DNA from: Mesocentrotus franciscanus
Taxonomy: Eukaryota; Echinodermata; Echinoidea; Camarodonta; Strongylocentrotidae
DNA length: 64,000 nt
Assembly: GCA_037976565.1 (NCBI GenBank)
Contig: CP137668.1
Span: forward strand, 2,934,261-2,998,260
Reading direction: 5' to 3'
Part shown: piece after piece, positions 24,181-33,976 of the stretch
Position numbering within the stretch: the stretch's first letter is position 1
Layout: each line of letters opens with the position of its first letter
Position numbers and translations under genes: made by a program
Notes under the pieces: model-generated
The model's input: only the letters and a program-made list of their open reading frames with translations
Databases searched by the model: none
What the model was told of the DNA's origin: nothing

Positions 24181-24306
24181 AACATGACAAATGTATTGCA
24201 GAAGGCTTGTGTTTTTAATACTAGATTTACATTGTTATAAGTTGTGGGAAAAATAAACTGTTTTATTTATTGTGTCGCAGGTAGGCTCCCTACTCTCAAT
24301 AAAGAT

Positions 24307-24475
24307 AGAGCTCTCCCCCTCCAGTTTCCAGTGGGACGTGTTCATCGGTTTCTCCGAAAGGGCAACTATGCAAAGAGGGTCGGCGGTGGAGCCCCTGTCT
24401 ACATGGCTGCCGTCCTACTGCCGAAATCTTGGAACTCGCAGGCAACGCTGCCCGCGACAAAAGAAATCAAGGTTT
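24307..24475 (+). pseudogene. H2A: Histone H2A gene fragment, frameshifted
   Basis: From 24319 the frame reads [20 protein letters not shown] and then [13 protein letters not shown], the start of the histone-fold region of H2A (loop 1, helix alpha 2). A deletion of about 10 bases then removes the next few residues (normally EYL) and shifts the frame. [14 protein letters not shown] continues from 24417 to 24458 in the new frame, and a further one-base loss precedes the KKSR segment (about 24461-24472). The N-terminal tail and everything after KKSR are missing, so it cannot make H2A. Codons are GC-rich compared with the surroundings. H2A genes usually lack introns, so a retrocopy and a DNA-level fragment cannot be told apart; no poly(A) tract or target duplication was seen. 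Residue choices match animal, especially echinoderm-type, H2A. Confidence 0.93.
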
Positions 24476-24565
24476 CGGATGGTGACGTTAATGGTCGGTC
24501 CCCAGACGTAAATAATCATATCTGATATCTGATTGATATACACGTCTGTAAAAACCCAATTACAC

Positions 24566-24735
24566 CCCCCTCTCTCTCTCTCTCTCTCGCTCTATCTCTC
24601 TCTCTTTCGCTCTCTCTCTCTCTCTCTCTTTCTCTTTATATATCTATCTATCTACCCCCAATCTCCCAATCTCTGTCTCCTATATATCTATCTCTCTTGA
24701 TCTCTCTCTCCCTCTATCTATCTCCCACTTTCTCT
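24566..24735. repeat. (CT)n / (ATCT)n microsatellite
   Basis: Long CT runs with embedded ATCT and TATA words, directly readable. Equivalent tracts follow the same repeat module at 26811-27150 and 39815-40028. Confidence 0.93.
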
Positions 24736-25041
24736 CTTAATCTCGCTCGCCTTAACAATAAAAATTGAACTCTGTGGTATATCATGCATGGGAATTCCTA
24801 TTGAGCTTTGAAATCTGGAATTATGGATGGTTGTCAAGAAGACAAAACATAAAAGAAGGGTTGTTTACCAAGAGGGTGTGGACAAGCCCACACCATATAA
24901 AAACAGATTTTCCTTTTCAACCAAATTGCTACATTAAAGGGGAATTGGGGCCCCATAAATTCCAGCGAAACGGACATGACATGCAAAACACTTTTTGGCA
25001 ATATACCACTCAAAGTGGAGAACTTGTTGGGCTCTTTTGTT

Positions 25042-25262
25042 AAGTAGGACAACTACCCTGACCACCCCTTCCACCCTAGGACAACTACCCAGGACAACTA
25101 CCCTAGGATAGGACGACTACCCCGGACAACTACCCCTAGGACAACTTCCACCCCCTAGGAGGACAAGGATAGTTGTCCGGGGTAGTTGTCCTAGAGGATG
25201 GTTGGTAGAGTTATCCTAGAGTGGTTATCCGGGGATGGTTGTCCAGGGTAGGTGTTCTACAA
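25042..25262. repeat. Imperfect inverted array of AGGACAACTACCC
   Basis: The left half (25042-25160) holds about five copies of AGGACAACTACCC-like words; the right half (25165-25262) holds the complementary GGGTAGTTGTCCT and GGATGGTTGTCC words. The centre lies near CCCCCTAGGAGGACAAGG. The whole forms a large foldback made of a short minisatellite in opposite orientations. Confidence 0.88.
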
Positions 25263-25625
25263 CCGTTAATCTGTCACCAAAATTGTACACTCCTGGTGGC
25301 GTTATCCCTATCCGATACCTTGCCCTTTCTGTTAATTTATCAATACAGTAGTAGAAATATTAGATCAGGCAGCCAATGAATACTGGGGGAGGGGAATTAA
25401 TTTTGGCACAAGTACATGCATGCAATATATAGTCACGACACAAACAAACAGTATCATAGTAGACCAGCCAAGACTTTTTTTTTTAATTGTTGTTGCTCAG
25501 ATGAAAGATCAATTGATACAAATTCTTATTATGAGTTTATAGTATCGAAAACCTGTTTAAAAACATTTGAAAGTCGGATATTACGCATATATGTATGGCG
25601 CAATGCAACATAAAAGTTTGATTTA
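25263..25625. other. No gene recognised
   Basis: AT-rich sequence leading into unit A; a 65-codon frame (25416-25613) has no recognisable domain. Confidence 0.4.
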
Positions 25626-26313
25626 CTATAGATATGGGGGTTATAATAACTACCTACATTTCAACAACACACAATAAATCTGTCCAATGAAACACCTTTG
25701 TTTCATTAAAAATATAATATATGTAATCATGCCGCACACAGACAAAAATGATAAAATAATCATAATGTGATGGATAAGTCATTTTATGTTATCCCAAATG
25801 AATTGATGTCTCGTTACATTGTGCGCATTTTAAGTGGAAAACACACTGTACATGTACCATAGCTGGCAATTATTACTTATATTCCATTGATTTTCTTTTC
25901 TTCTGCATTCCATATATATATATATATATAAACAATTTTCGGTAACATAATAAACATGAAATACAAAAAGGTACTTTCTGACAATGAATCATAAATAAGC
26001 AAATATACAAAGCAAGTATTATAGAAGAAGAAAACAATTACCAAAGTATCATATTTCATCAAACTTTATAGAATGATTTGCGGAAGAAGGACTGCCATTG
26101 TAAGCAAAATGCTTGAAAATATGACAAATATAAGCAGTAAAAGTCCATGGGCCAAAAACTGAAAAGGTACCCGATCCCTTAGACACAATCTTAAAATGTG
26201 CATATATTTGTAATTTTAAACGTTAAAAACACATTGTAAGCATTTGCTTTAAAGGCAGTTTCCATGGATACTAAATGTTAAAGATGTTGATATCTGGGAA
26301 CAACAAAAACGAA

Positions 26314-26366
26314 ATGAACCTTTTGTGTGAGAGTCAAGAGCCTTCACCAATATACCACTGTGCTCT
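26314..26366 (-). mobile_element. SINE tRNA-Glu-like head, body deleted
   Basis: On the minus strand AGAGCACAGTGGTATATTGG (A box TGGTATATTGG) is followed by GGCTCTTGACTCTCACAC (CTC anticodon loop). In unit A this head is joined directly to GAAATG; in units B and C roughly 225 bases of SINE body and flank lie between. Unit A therefore has a deletion. Confidence 0.7.
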
Positions 26367-26810
26367 ATAATATTATTTGGATATCCAGAAGCTGATAAAT
26401 AACCTCTTGACCATATTTTCAACCTTACATGCTATTCGAATATTTTGATGATGATAAACTACAATGCGGTACTATTTTTATGAACGTATAGCGTCATATG
26501 GCAATCACATGGCAGATGAATTCATCGAAGCAGAAAATGCCTTTATGGTGAAGTTGACGGTGGTTAAGTTCGAGTTAAAAAAGCATGTCAACTACAATTG
26601 AAACCAACTGAAATTCCTCTTGTGCAATCTACAGTGCGTATAAAAAGAGTATACCCAACTCCGGTATCTTATGATAACAAATCTACAAACATGACAAATG
26701 TATTGCAGAAGGCTTGCGTTTCATAACTACATTGTAAGACGTTGTGTGTGAATATTCAAATTTGTCTTAGTAGCCATTGAATCAGCTTTCTGTTCTTAAT
26801 AAAGGGAGAG

Positions 26811-26952
26811 CTCTCTCTCTCTCTCTCTATCTCTCTCCATATATATATATATACACTATCTCTCTGTTCTTAATAAAGGGAGCTCTCTCTCTCTCTCTCT
26901 CTCTATCTCCATATATATATATACACTATCTCTCTGTTCTTAATAAAGGGAG

Positions 26953-26983
<31 letters not shown>

Positions 26984-27063
26984 CATATATATATATTTCT
27001 ATCTCTCTCTCTCTCTCTCTCGCTTTCTCTTTCTCTCCATCTATCTATCTATCTTGTTCACAT

Positions 27064-27097
<34 letters not shown>

Positions 27098-27150
27098 CAT
27101 CTATCTATCTATCTTGTTCACATTCTCTCTCTCTCTCTATCTCTCTCTTT
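26811..27150. repeat. Tandem CT / TATATA module with repeated AATAAAGGGAG
   Basis: The block TCTGTTCTTAATAAAGGGAG, CT run, TATATA run occurs three times in a row, then long CT runs and ATCT repeats. The 129-codon frame over it is Leu/Ser repeat translation. Confidence 0.92.
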
Positions 27151-29266
27151 CGTTTTCTTTTGCTAAATTAAAGAGAAAGCTTCTGGTAAACAATTTGTGA
27201 AAGTCCACTTATATATTTTGGTAGTCAGATGAAATATCAAATGTTTTTCCACGTACATAAATTCACATTGATTTGGGCTTCGCAAGGTTTATCCACAGGG
27301 GCGAGATGTGAAGAAAGTGTTTTTATTTTGTCCCTTTTATTTCCAAAGACAAATCTTTTATTAACATACCGTACAGTTGATGCATGGTATTTGATGAGGA
27401 AAAAAAATCATTAAGTTATTAGTAGATTTGTGATATGATCAAATCAATAAATGACCTTCTTTCTAGTTTTCTAAGCTAGCACATGGTGTTACCGAAAGCC
27501 TCAAATTGTGAACATTATTGCTTGCCTAAACCTTCACAAAATCTGTCATGAACTTAAAATATTTTGAATGTTCATATATACTGTACATTTTCTTAAAGTC
27601 TGATTTTTATGAACTGCTCTCTATACAGTGCCTATAAAAAATAGTATACTCAACGTTGGTAGATCATGATTTAAAAAATCTATTTCATGGGAAAGGGTAA
27701 CCTGTTTTCGGTCTAGTGATAACCTATTCATCATTTTTCTGCCACGAATGACTGTGCACCAAGGTTTCTAAAAAGTGACGTCAAAATCTCCTTGTACCAA
27801 GTTTGAGCTGTGCTCCGAATTTGAGTCGGGCCATATCCATATGCTACCTTGGTCTTAGGAAGTGTTTAAGAGCTCTTTTTGCAGTTAAAAAGAAAGAGAG
27901 ATATTAAGGGGAAAGGGTAAAAAAAGGTATTATGGTCAAATCTCAGGAATTGTAAAGACTCATAAGTTATAGAAAACAAATCAGATGCTTTTCATTAAAG
28001 CAGGACATTTTGTTTTTGTTCTTACACTTTATGGAAGGGCATTGAATGATTGACTGGCAGTATATATACTGTGCTCTTTTTTATTTTCAAAAAACTTTTG
28101 TGAGATTTCGGCAAGAGAATATTAAATTCGATATGTCTGAGAGTGGTGCGTACACTCTCCTTGTACCAAGTTTGAGCTGATGCTCCGAAAAAGGTTTACA
28201 CGTATACCGTCACATGGCAATCAAATGGCAGATAAATTCATCTAAGCAGAAAATGCCTTTATGGTGTAGTTGACGGTGGTTAAGTTGGAGTTGCAAAGCA
28301 TGTCAACTAATTGAAACCAACTTAATCTCGTCTTGTGCGTACCACAGTGCGTATAAAAAGAGTATACCCAACTTCGGTATCTGATGATTAAAAAGTTTAA
28401 CTTACGGGAGTTATGGCGAACGTAACTTTTCGAGTCCGTATTCTTCACACAGAATCTCAGCTTGCCGAGCATCCTACGTAAATAAGTCAGAGTAAAATAA
28501 TTGTCTTTCTAGCCCATGCAATTAAACTTTGTCAGTAGGAAGTAGTATGACTAGGCATTACAAAACATTTCTTCAAAAATGACAAAATTGATGGGGATAG
28601 GGTGTCAATCTGTCAGACGGCCCCTGAAAATTGGATTTTTCCCAAAACCCCATGGACCAAAGTTTGTCAAAATGAAGGGCTTGGCTGTACATTACAACAA
28701 CATGCTGACAAAATTATCACCCATTGAGGCATAACACTCTCCTGAAAAGAAACCCACTAAAGTACCAAGCTTTGCTGCCCCAAAAATGTACAGAAAGGTA
28801 GGTTTTTAAATAACTTTCTGACCCTTATAACTCAAAAGTATAACTCAATTCAATTCAAATTTACATGATACAAGCATGAGTATTACAATTTCCTGAAGTG
28901 CAATTTGGTGTCGAATGATCATTGTATTAATACGTCATTAAAGTTTGACATTTGTATTGCCTTCTCAAAAGTAGCCAAAAAGTATTTACATGATTATATA
29001 TGTAAACACTCCCATTGACCATCTTTACCTGTTTTGCAGGAAATAATATATAGAGGATTATGCAAGTTATGTGTGTAATTAACACATGAATGGTGAATGC
29101 CAACATGGCAGTCACATAGGTCACATACCTAACAAGTTCCTTTATAATATCTTATTAATATATTTATATTGAAAGCTCTGGGGGCTAAACCCAAAGCTAA
29201 ATTTTGAGGAGTCAAATATCATTAATAAAATGGGGTGACCATATCGTGAAAGGCTCTTGGCCTATT

Positions 29267-29766
29267 NNNNNNNNNNNNNNNNNNNNNNNNNNNNNNNNNN
29301 NNNNNNNNNNNNNNNNNNNNNNNNNNNNNNNNNNNNNNNNNNNNNNNNNNNNNNNNNNNNNNNNNNNNNNNNNNNNNNNNNNNNNNNNNNNNNNNNNNNN
29401 NNNNNNNNNNNNNNNNNNNNNNNNNNNNNNNNNNNNNNNNNNNNNNNNNNNNNNNNNNNNNNNNNNNNNNNNNNNNNNNNNNNNNNNNNNNNNNNNNNNN
29501 NNNNNNNNNNNNNNNNNNNNNNNNNNNNNNNNNNNNNNNNNNNNNNNNNNNNNNNNNNNNNNNNNNNNNNNNNNNNNNNNNNNNNNNNNNNNNNNNNNNN
29601 NNNNNNNNNNNNNNNNNNNNNNNNNNNNNNNNNNNNNNNNNNNNNNNNNNNNNNNNNNNNNNNNNNNNNNNNNNNNNNNNNNNNNNNNNNNNNNNNNNNN
29701 NNNNNNNNNNNNNNNNNNNNNNNNNNNNNNNNNNNNNNNNNNNNNNNNNNNNNNNNNNNNNNNNNN
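29267..29766. other. Assembly gap of 500 Ns
   Basis: Exactly 500 N. The 17 bases before it (AAGGCTCTTGGCCTATT) are repeated immediately after it, and units B (36478-36500) and C (45310-45332) read through this point with one copy only. The gap is therefore probably a failed overlap and not missing DNA. Confidence 0.95.
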
Positions 29767-30518
29767 AAGGCTCTTGGCCTATTTGCTCTGTAAAAGAAAG
29801 TCGAGGTATATACAAATTTACTATTATTTACGTTTGGGTGGAGTACATGTCTTATCCAAATGGATTTTCATTTCAAGAATGCATAATTTTATTTGTATTT
29901 TAGACAATAAATATAATTTTAACAAATCGTGATAAAGAAGAATGATAGAAATTGAGGTTCTTTGCCCTTGATAGAGCAGAGTGGCGTGGTCTAATCCGGG
30001 TGAAAGCAGTAGAATAGACGCCGTATGGGATATCCATTCAGATATTAGACAATTGACCTATTTTCACAGATACTAGTCTTGTACATTCAACCAAGTATAC
30101 CTGTGTATTGATGCTATGCATACTTCTTGAGAAAAAATTCTGTTTCTGTATTAATTTGTGGCCTATAAATTGTTCTTCATCACTATGCCAACTACAGTTA
30201 ACATCTAACTTATTCATACCCTTCAAGTTTGTAATACTCATGTTTCTTGAGAAAGTGACATATCAAAGCTTACATTTAACAGTATTCAACAAAGGCTCTA
30301 ATTCAACCTGTCCACCTTTCATTCTTGAGTTATGGAAATTTGGGACTGCTGTGGGTTGATTTTTCGATCGGATTTTATTTCTTTCATTAACTATAGTCAT
30401 TGGATGGTTCTCCACATTTATGTGTTACATTATGTGTAATTTTTCCCTTTGGTACTCAACTAAAATGATTAGTCTAAAGTGATATTTTTGTGCAATAAGC
30501 CCAATATTTCTAAACATA

Positions 30519-31056
30519 CATACATACATACATATTGATATTAATATAGCGCTTTACATTAGTAACTAAAACAGAATAATTATTTTGCTCTCCAAACGCA
30601 TACACTGTAAATTTGTTGTGTAAAGCTGTGTAAAGTTATTTAAAAAGCTCTGCACCGCATGAACCAAGCCTGGTTCATACATTACACAACCTCGTTCACA
30701 TCCCACACAACTCCACACAACGCCTTGTCAAAAAAAAAACAATTACAAAGAAAACAAATAAGTCTTGAGATGTCTCTTAAATGATCCGACTGAGGAGCAG
30801 AAACAAATGTTTAATGGGAGACTATTCCAAATAGTGGGACCAGAAAAGTTATATTTTGTTGACCCTTCTTTGAATTGATGCGGGGGATTTGCACAAGAGG
30901 ATCTGACCTTGAGCGTAATGAATATCTTGATTGCTGGATGGGACAAAACAGACTAGAAATATAGGATGGGATAAGGTTATACATGGATTTATAAGCAAAT
31001 AGTGCAACTTTATACATTATTCTCCTGGGAACAGGTAACCAGTGTAGTTGTATCCT
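30519..31056 (-). pseudogene. CR1/L2-type LINE 3' end inserted in unit A
   Basis: On the minus strand the frame reads LHWLPVPRRIMYKVALFAYK, YNLIPSYISSLF and YSLRSRSDP, then after a frameshift near 30890 GPTIWNSLPLN and FKRHLKTYLFSL with a stop at 30743. This is the conserved C-terminal end of CR1/L2 LINE ORF2. The 3' UTR runs to a GTAAAGCGCTATATTAATAT motif and a (TATG)n tail at 30519-30540, typical of this group. Unit C has the uninterrupted site at 46339, so the copy is a 5'-truncated insertion of about 540 bp. Confidence 0.9.
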
Positions 31057-31668
31057 CAATTGAATTTATCCTTGAATACTCATTGACATTGCCTAAATTA
31101 TTTTGATGAATTACTTATCCACATCTTTGATATATTTCTAAATCTTTGCAATATTGATGCATGATGTTACCATTATTATATTACAATATTATTTTGATTT
31201 TTGTATTATATCGTAAATATCTTATTGCTTTGTAAAACAGACAGTTTCAGCATTGAGCTGCGTGTCATTTTGTTTTTGATAAACCAAGCCAATTCAATTA
31301 AATTAAATTTGTGTGTGTTGATGTAATTTGGTCACTGTTGTAACAAAGAATAAAGCATGAAAGCACTTACTAGGTCTCTGTGGTGACGGGACTTCGATAT
31401 ATTGTATTGTGTTGCATGGCCTTGGTGTTCACGGTATGCAAGGTATAATCAATGCTTATCTATTACTCAGTCACGAACCTGTACTTTCCCTTTGATCATG
31501 TTAATAATAGGCAGACCTATACAAAGATCATAATAAAAGCTGTTTACAGCTTGTTTATTGAACTTTTAAATGTGACGCCTCCAAACCCGTCATATCTCTG
31601 TCATGACTTTTTAAGTCAATGTGCAGCGCCATCAGATGACATTTATTAAGTAGGAAATGGCTGGCAAT

Positions 31669-32126
31669 ACACTCACGGTACACTCACATATCATTTTAGA
31701 AAGTGGGACACATAGCTTCGTGCAGAATAAATAAAATAAGGAAGGCGAATAGAAGCAATGAAATGGACATGGCTGATATAATGGTCGAGATTCTCACAAA
31801 ATGTAGGCATGTTTTCAGTGGGTGTTTGTGTTTGTGTGGGTGCGTGTGCACGTGTGTGTGTGTTTTTTTAATAATTTTTTAATTTTTTTTAATGTCTTTT
31901 TATGTTCATGCCTTCTTCATGCATGCATGTTTCATGCTTTATTTGATGTAAATAGTAAAAGTTCATTTGTATTATTTAGATGTGAATGTAAAATCATATT
32001 CTATATAATAATATTAACATGCAAATTATTTTATGTATTGATTTTGTTATTGTTTGTTATTGTTATTTTGTTATTGTTTGTGAAAAGCAATGGAGAAAAT
32101 AAAATATCATTGAAAAAAAAAAAAAT
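31669..32126 (+). mobile_element. Poly(A)-ended retroposon insert in unit A
   Basis: The insert begins ACACTCACGG after GGCTGGCAAT, contains AATAAAATATCATTG near its end and finishes in 13 A before ATGGACC. Unit C has GGCTGGCAATATGGACC joined directly (49421-49433), so this is an insertion. Little or no target duplication (AAT at most) is visible. No coding frame was recognised; it is probably a LINE 3' UTR fragment. Confidence 0.8.
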
Positions 32127-32419
32127 ATGGACCATACACGCTTTTAGAAATCTTTCAGCTATCTTTCGGCACAATCAGGGTTTTAATCTCTTTATTTTAC
32201 GTCAGATCCGTCATGTTTACATCTAAGGCTTTTGCAGAACTGAACTGATTCTACATGATTATTTCCAAATAGTCATGAAAAAAGTAATAAAATACATTCT
32301 TTAGAACGAAAATTGTATTAAGGTCATTGCATTTTTTTAAGGAACTGGAACATTAAAATCATGATGATAAACAAAAGCAAAGACTATTATATATCAACTG
32401 AATCTAGATGAGCTGCCTC

Positions 32420-32968
32420 ATGCATTAACTTTGATGTTTTCAAATTTCCCAACGAGACAATCTTTTATTACCATATACCAATGTTAAGAACTCTTTGTAA
32501 ATAGAAAACCTTAATTTACACTGGCCTGATATTTTGGAATTCTCTTGATGAGTCCTTAAAACACTTGCAAGTCTAATTTCACTTAAACGAAATCTGAAGT
32601 TAAAGCTAGTTAACACCTACAAGGAATCCATGTAACATTATGCTCATTTGCTTGAAATGCATGCCATTGTTCATGTTTACAATAAACACTTTCCCTTGGA
32701 ATTTGATTTAAATGCTTTTAGTGCATGATAGCTGCAGAATGCAAACTTCAGTGTCTCATTCTTGTGCTTGTGTTGTTATGCTTGCCTTGGTTGTATTGTC
32801 TTGTTTTGTATCGTCCCGTTTTCCCCTATCTGTTCTTTTCCTTGCATTTTCTACTTTATGATACTATGATATTTTATGTTATAGGAAACCTAAATTACAA
32901 GCTATGCTTTCATAGGTTTATACAGCAATCAATTATCTTCTTAGTCTCAATTGTATACTTTTACTTAA
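32420..32968 (+). pseudogene. LINE ORF2 C-terminus and 3' UTR, unit A
   Basis: The plus strand is collinear with 37810-38360 in unit B, where WNSLDESLK can be read. Here a TAG after the LCK position and missing bases break the frame. It is followed by a T-rich 3' UTR that is cut off at the unit boundary. Confidence 0.7.
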
Positions 32969-33769
32969 ATATGGGGGTTATAATAGCTACCTAACTTTCA
33001 ACAACACACAATAAATCTGCCCAATGAAACACTTTTTCTTCATTAAAAATATTATATGTTATCATACCACACACAGAAAAAAATGATAAAATAATTATAA
33101 TGTGATGGATAAGACATGTTATGCTTTTCCAAATGAATTGATGTCTCGTTACATTGTGCGCATTTTAAGTGGAAAACACACTGTACATGTACCATAGCTG
33201 GCAATTATTACTTATATTCAATCGATTTTCTTTTCTTCTGCATTCCATATATATATATATAAACAATTTTCGGTAACATAACAAACATGAAATACAAAAA
33301 GGTACTTTCTGACAATGAATCATAAATAAGCAAATATACATAACAATTATTATAGAAGAAAAAGAGATAAATTATCAAAGTATCGCAAAGTATCATACTT
33401 CATCAAACTTTATAGAATCATTTGCAGAAGAAGGACTGCCATTGTAAGCAAAATGCTTGAAAATATGACAAATATAAGCAGTAAAAGTCCATGGGCTAAA
33501 AACTTTTAAAATGGTACCAAACCCCTTAGGCACAATCTTAAATGTATTGTTTTGTTAGTTAGGACCCTCCGCTATCAAAATGTGCATATATTTGTAATTT
33601 TAAACGTTAAAAACACATTGTAAGCATTTGCTTTAAAGGCAGTTTCCATGGATACTAAATGTTAAAGAAGTTGATATCTCGGAACAACAAAAACGAAATG
33701 TAATTAATCAATACAAAATATCAAACAAGCATCGTTGTAAAAATAGTATCAATAATTTGGTCTACTTTA

Positions 33770-33976
33770 TCAAGGGTATAACCATTATCATTATTATTAC
33801 TGCTCTTCATGTGGGCCCTGTAAGTGTTATTACACCAGCATTGCCAGCTACACCTGGGTCGAGAGGGACAATGTGGGCAAAATACCTTGTCCAAGGATGT
33901 AAGCAGTAGCACTGAGCAAGGAAAGAACCTTTTGTGTGAGAGTCAAGAGCCTTCACCAATATACCACTGTGCTCTA
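33770..33976 (-). mobile_element. tRNA-Glu-derived SINE, unit B
   Basis: The minus strand begins AGAGCACAGTGGTATATTGG with CTTGACTCTCACAC (tRNA-Glu-like head). It continues with CCTTGGACAAGGTATTTTGC and TCGACCCAGGTGTAGC, a body resembling the conserved domain of many invertebrate SINEs, and ends in TAATAATAATAATGATAATGG. Family naming needs a database search. Confidence 0.8.

Larger units (their letters stand above)
24181..24960 (+). repeat. Partial, diverged copy of the large tandem unit (copy 0)
   Basis: AACATGACAAATGTATTG plus CAGAAGGCTTG matches 26691-26715 and 39691-39718, and a CT-rich tract follows as in units A and C. Further on, AAACATAAAAGAAGGG and the ACCAAGAGGGTGTGG segment match 34308-34350 and 40475-40515. 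The histone H2A fragment sits between the CTCTCAATAAAG block and the CT tract, at the point where units A and C have only CT repeats. Confidence 0.75.
25626..32968. repeat. Large tandem unit A
   Basis: Starts at ATATGGGGGTTATAATAACT and is collinear with units B (32969) and C (38361) through many shared modules. Unit A carries a CT-rich module (26404-27170), an undisrupted f/g block (27870-28926), the 500-N gap, and a long segment (30121-31464) that B lacks and C keeps. Unit-specific changes: a SINE body missing at about 26318, a CR1-type LINE insertion at 30519-31056, and loss of most of the module present at 34019-34412 in B. Hypothetical frames inside it recur in B and C only because the DNA does. 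Confidence 0.9.

Noticed and set aside
24244..24525. Intact histone H2A gene
   Set aside because: The N-terminal tail and C-terminal third are absent and two frame-breaking deletions are visible, so it is a fragment.
28344..28375. TATAAAAA motif as a gene promoter
   Set aside because: The motif is repeated in a transposon-like setting in all units, with no gene or transcript start evidence downstream.
31822..32226. 134-codon hydrophobic ORF, repeated at 37313-37612
   Set aside because: It spans the poly(A) junction of the inserted retroposon and translates T-rich UTR; it cannot be a gene.
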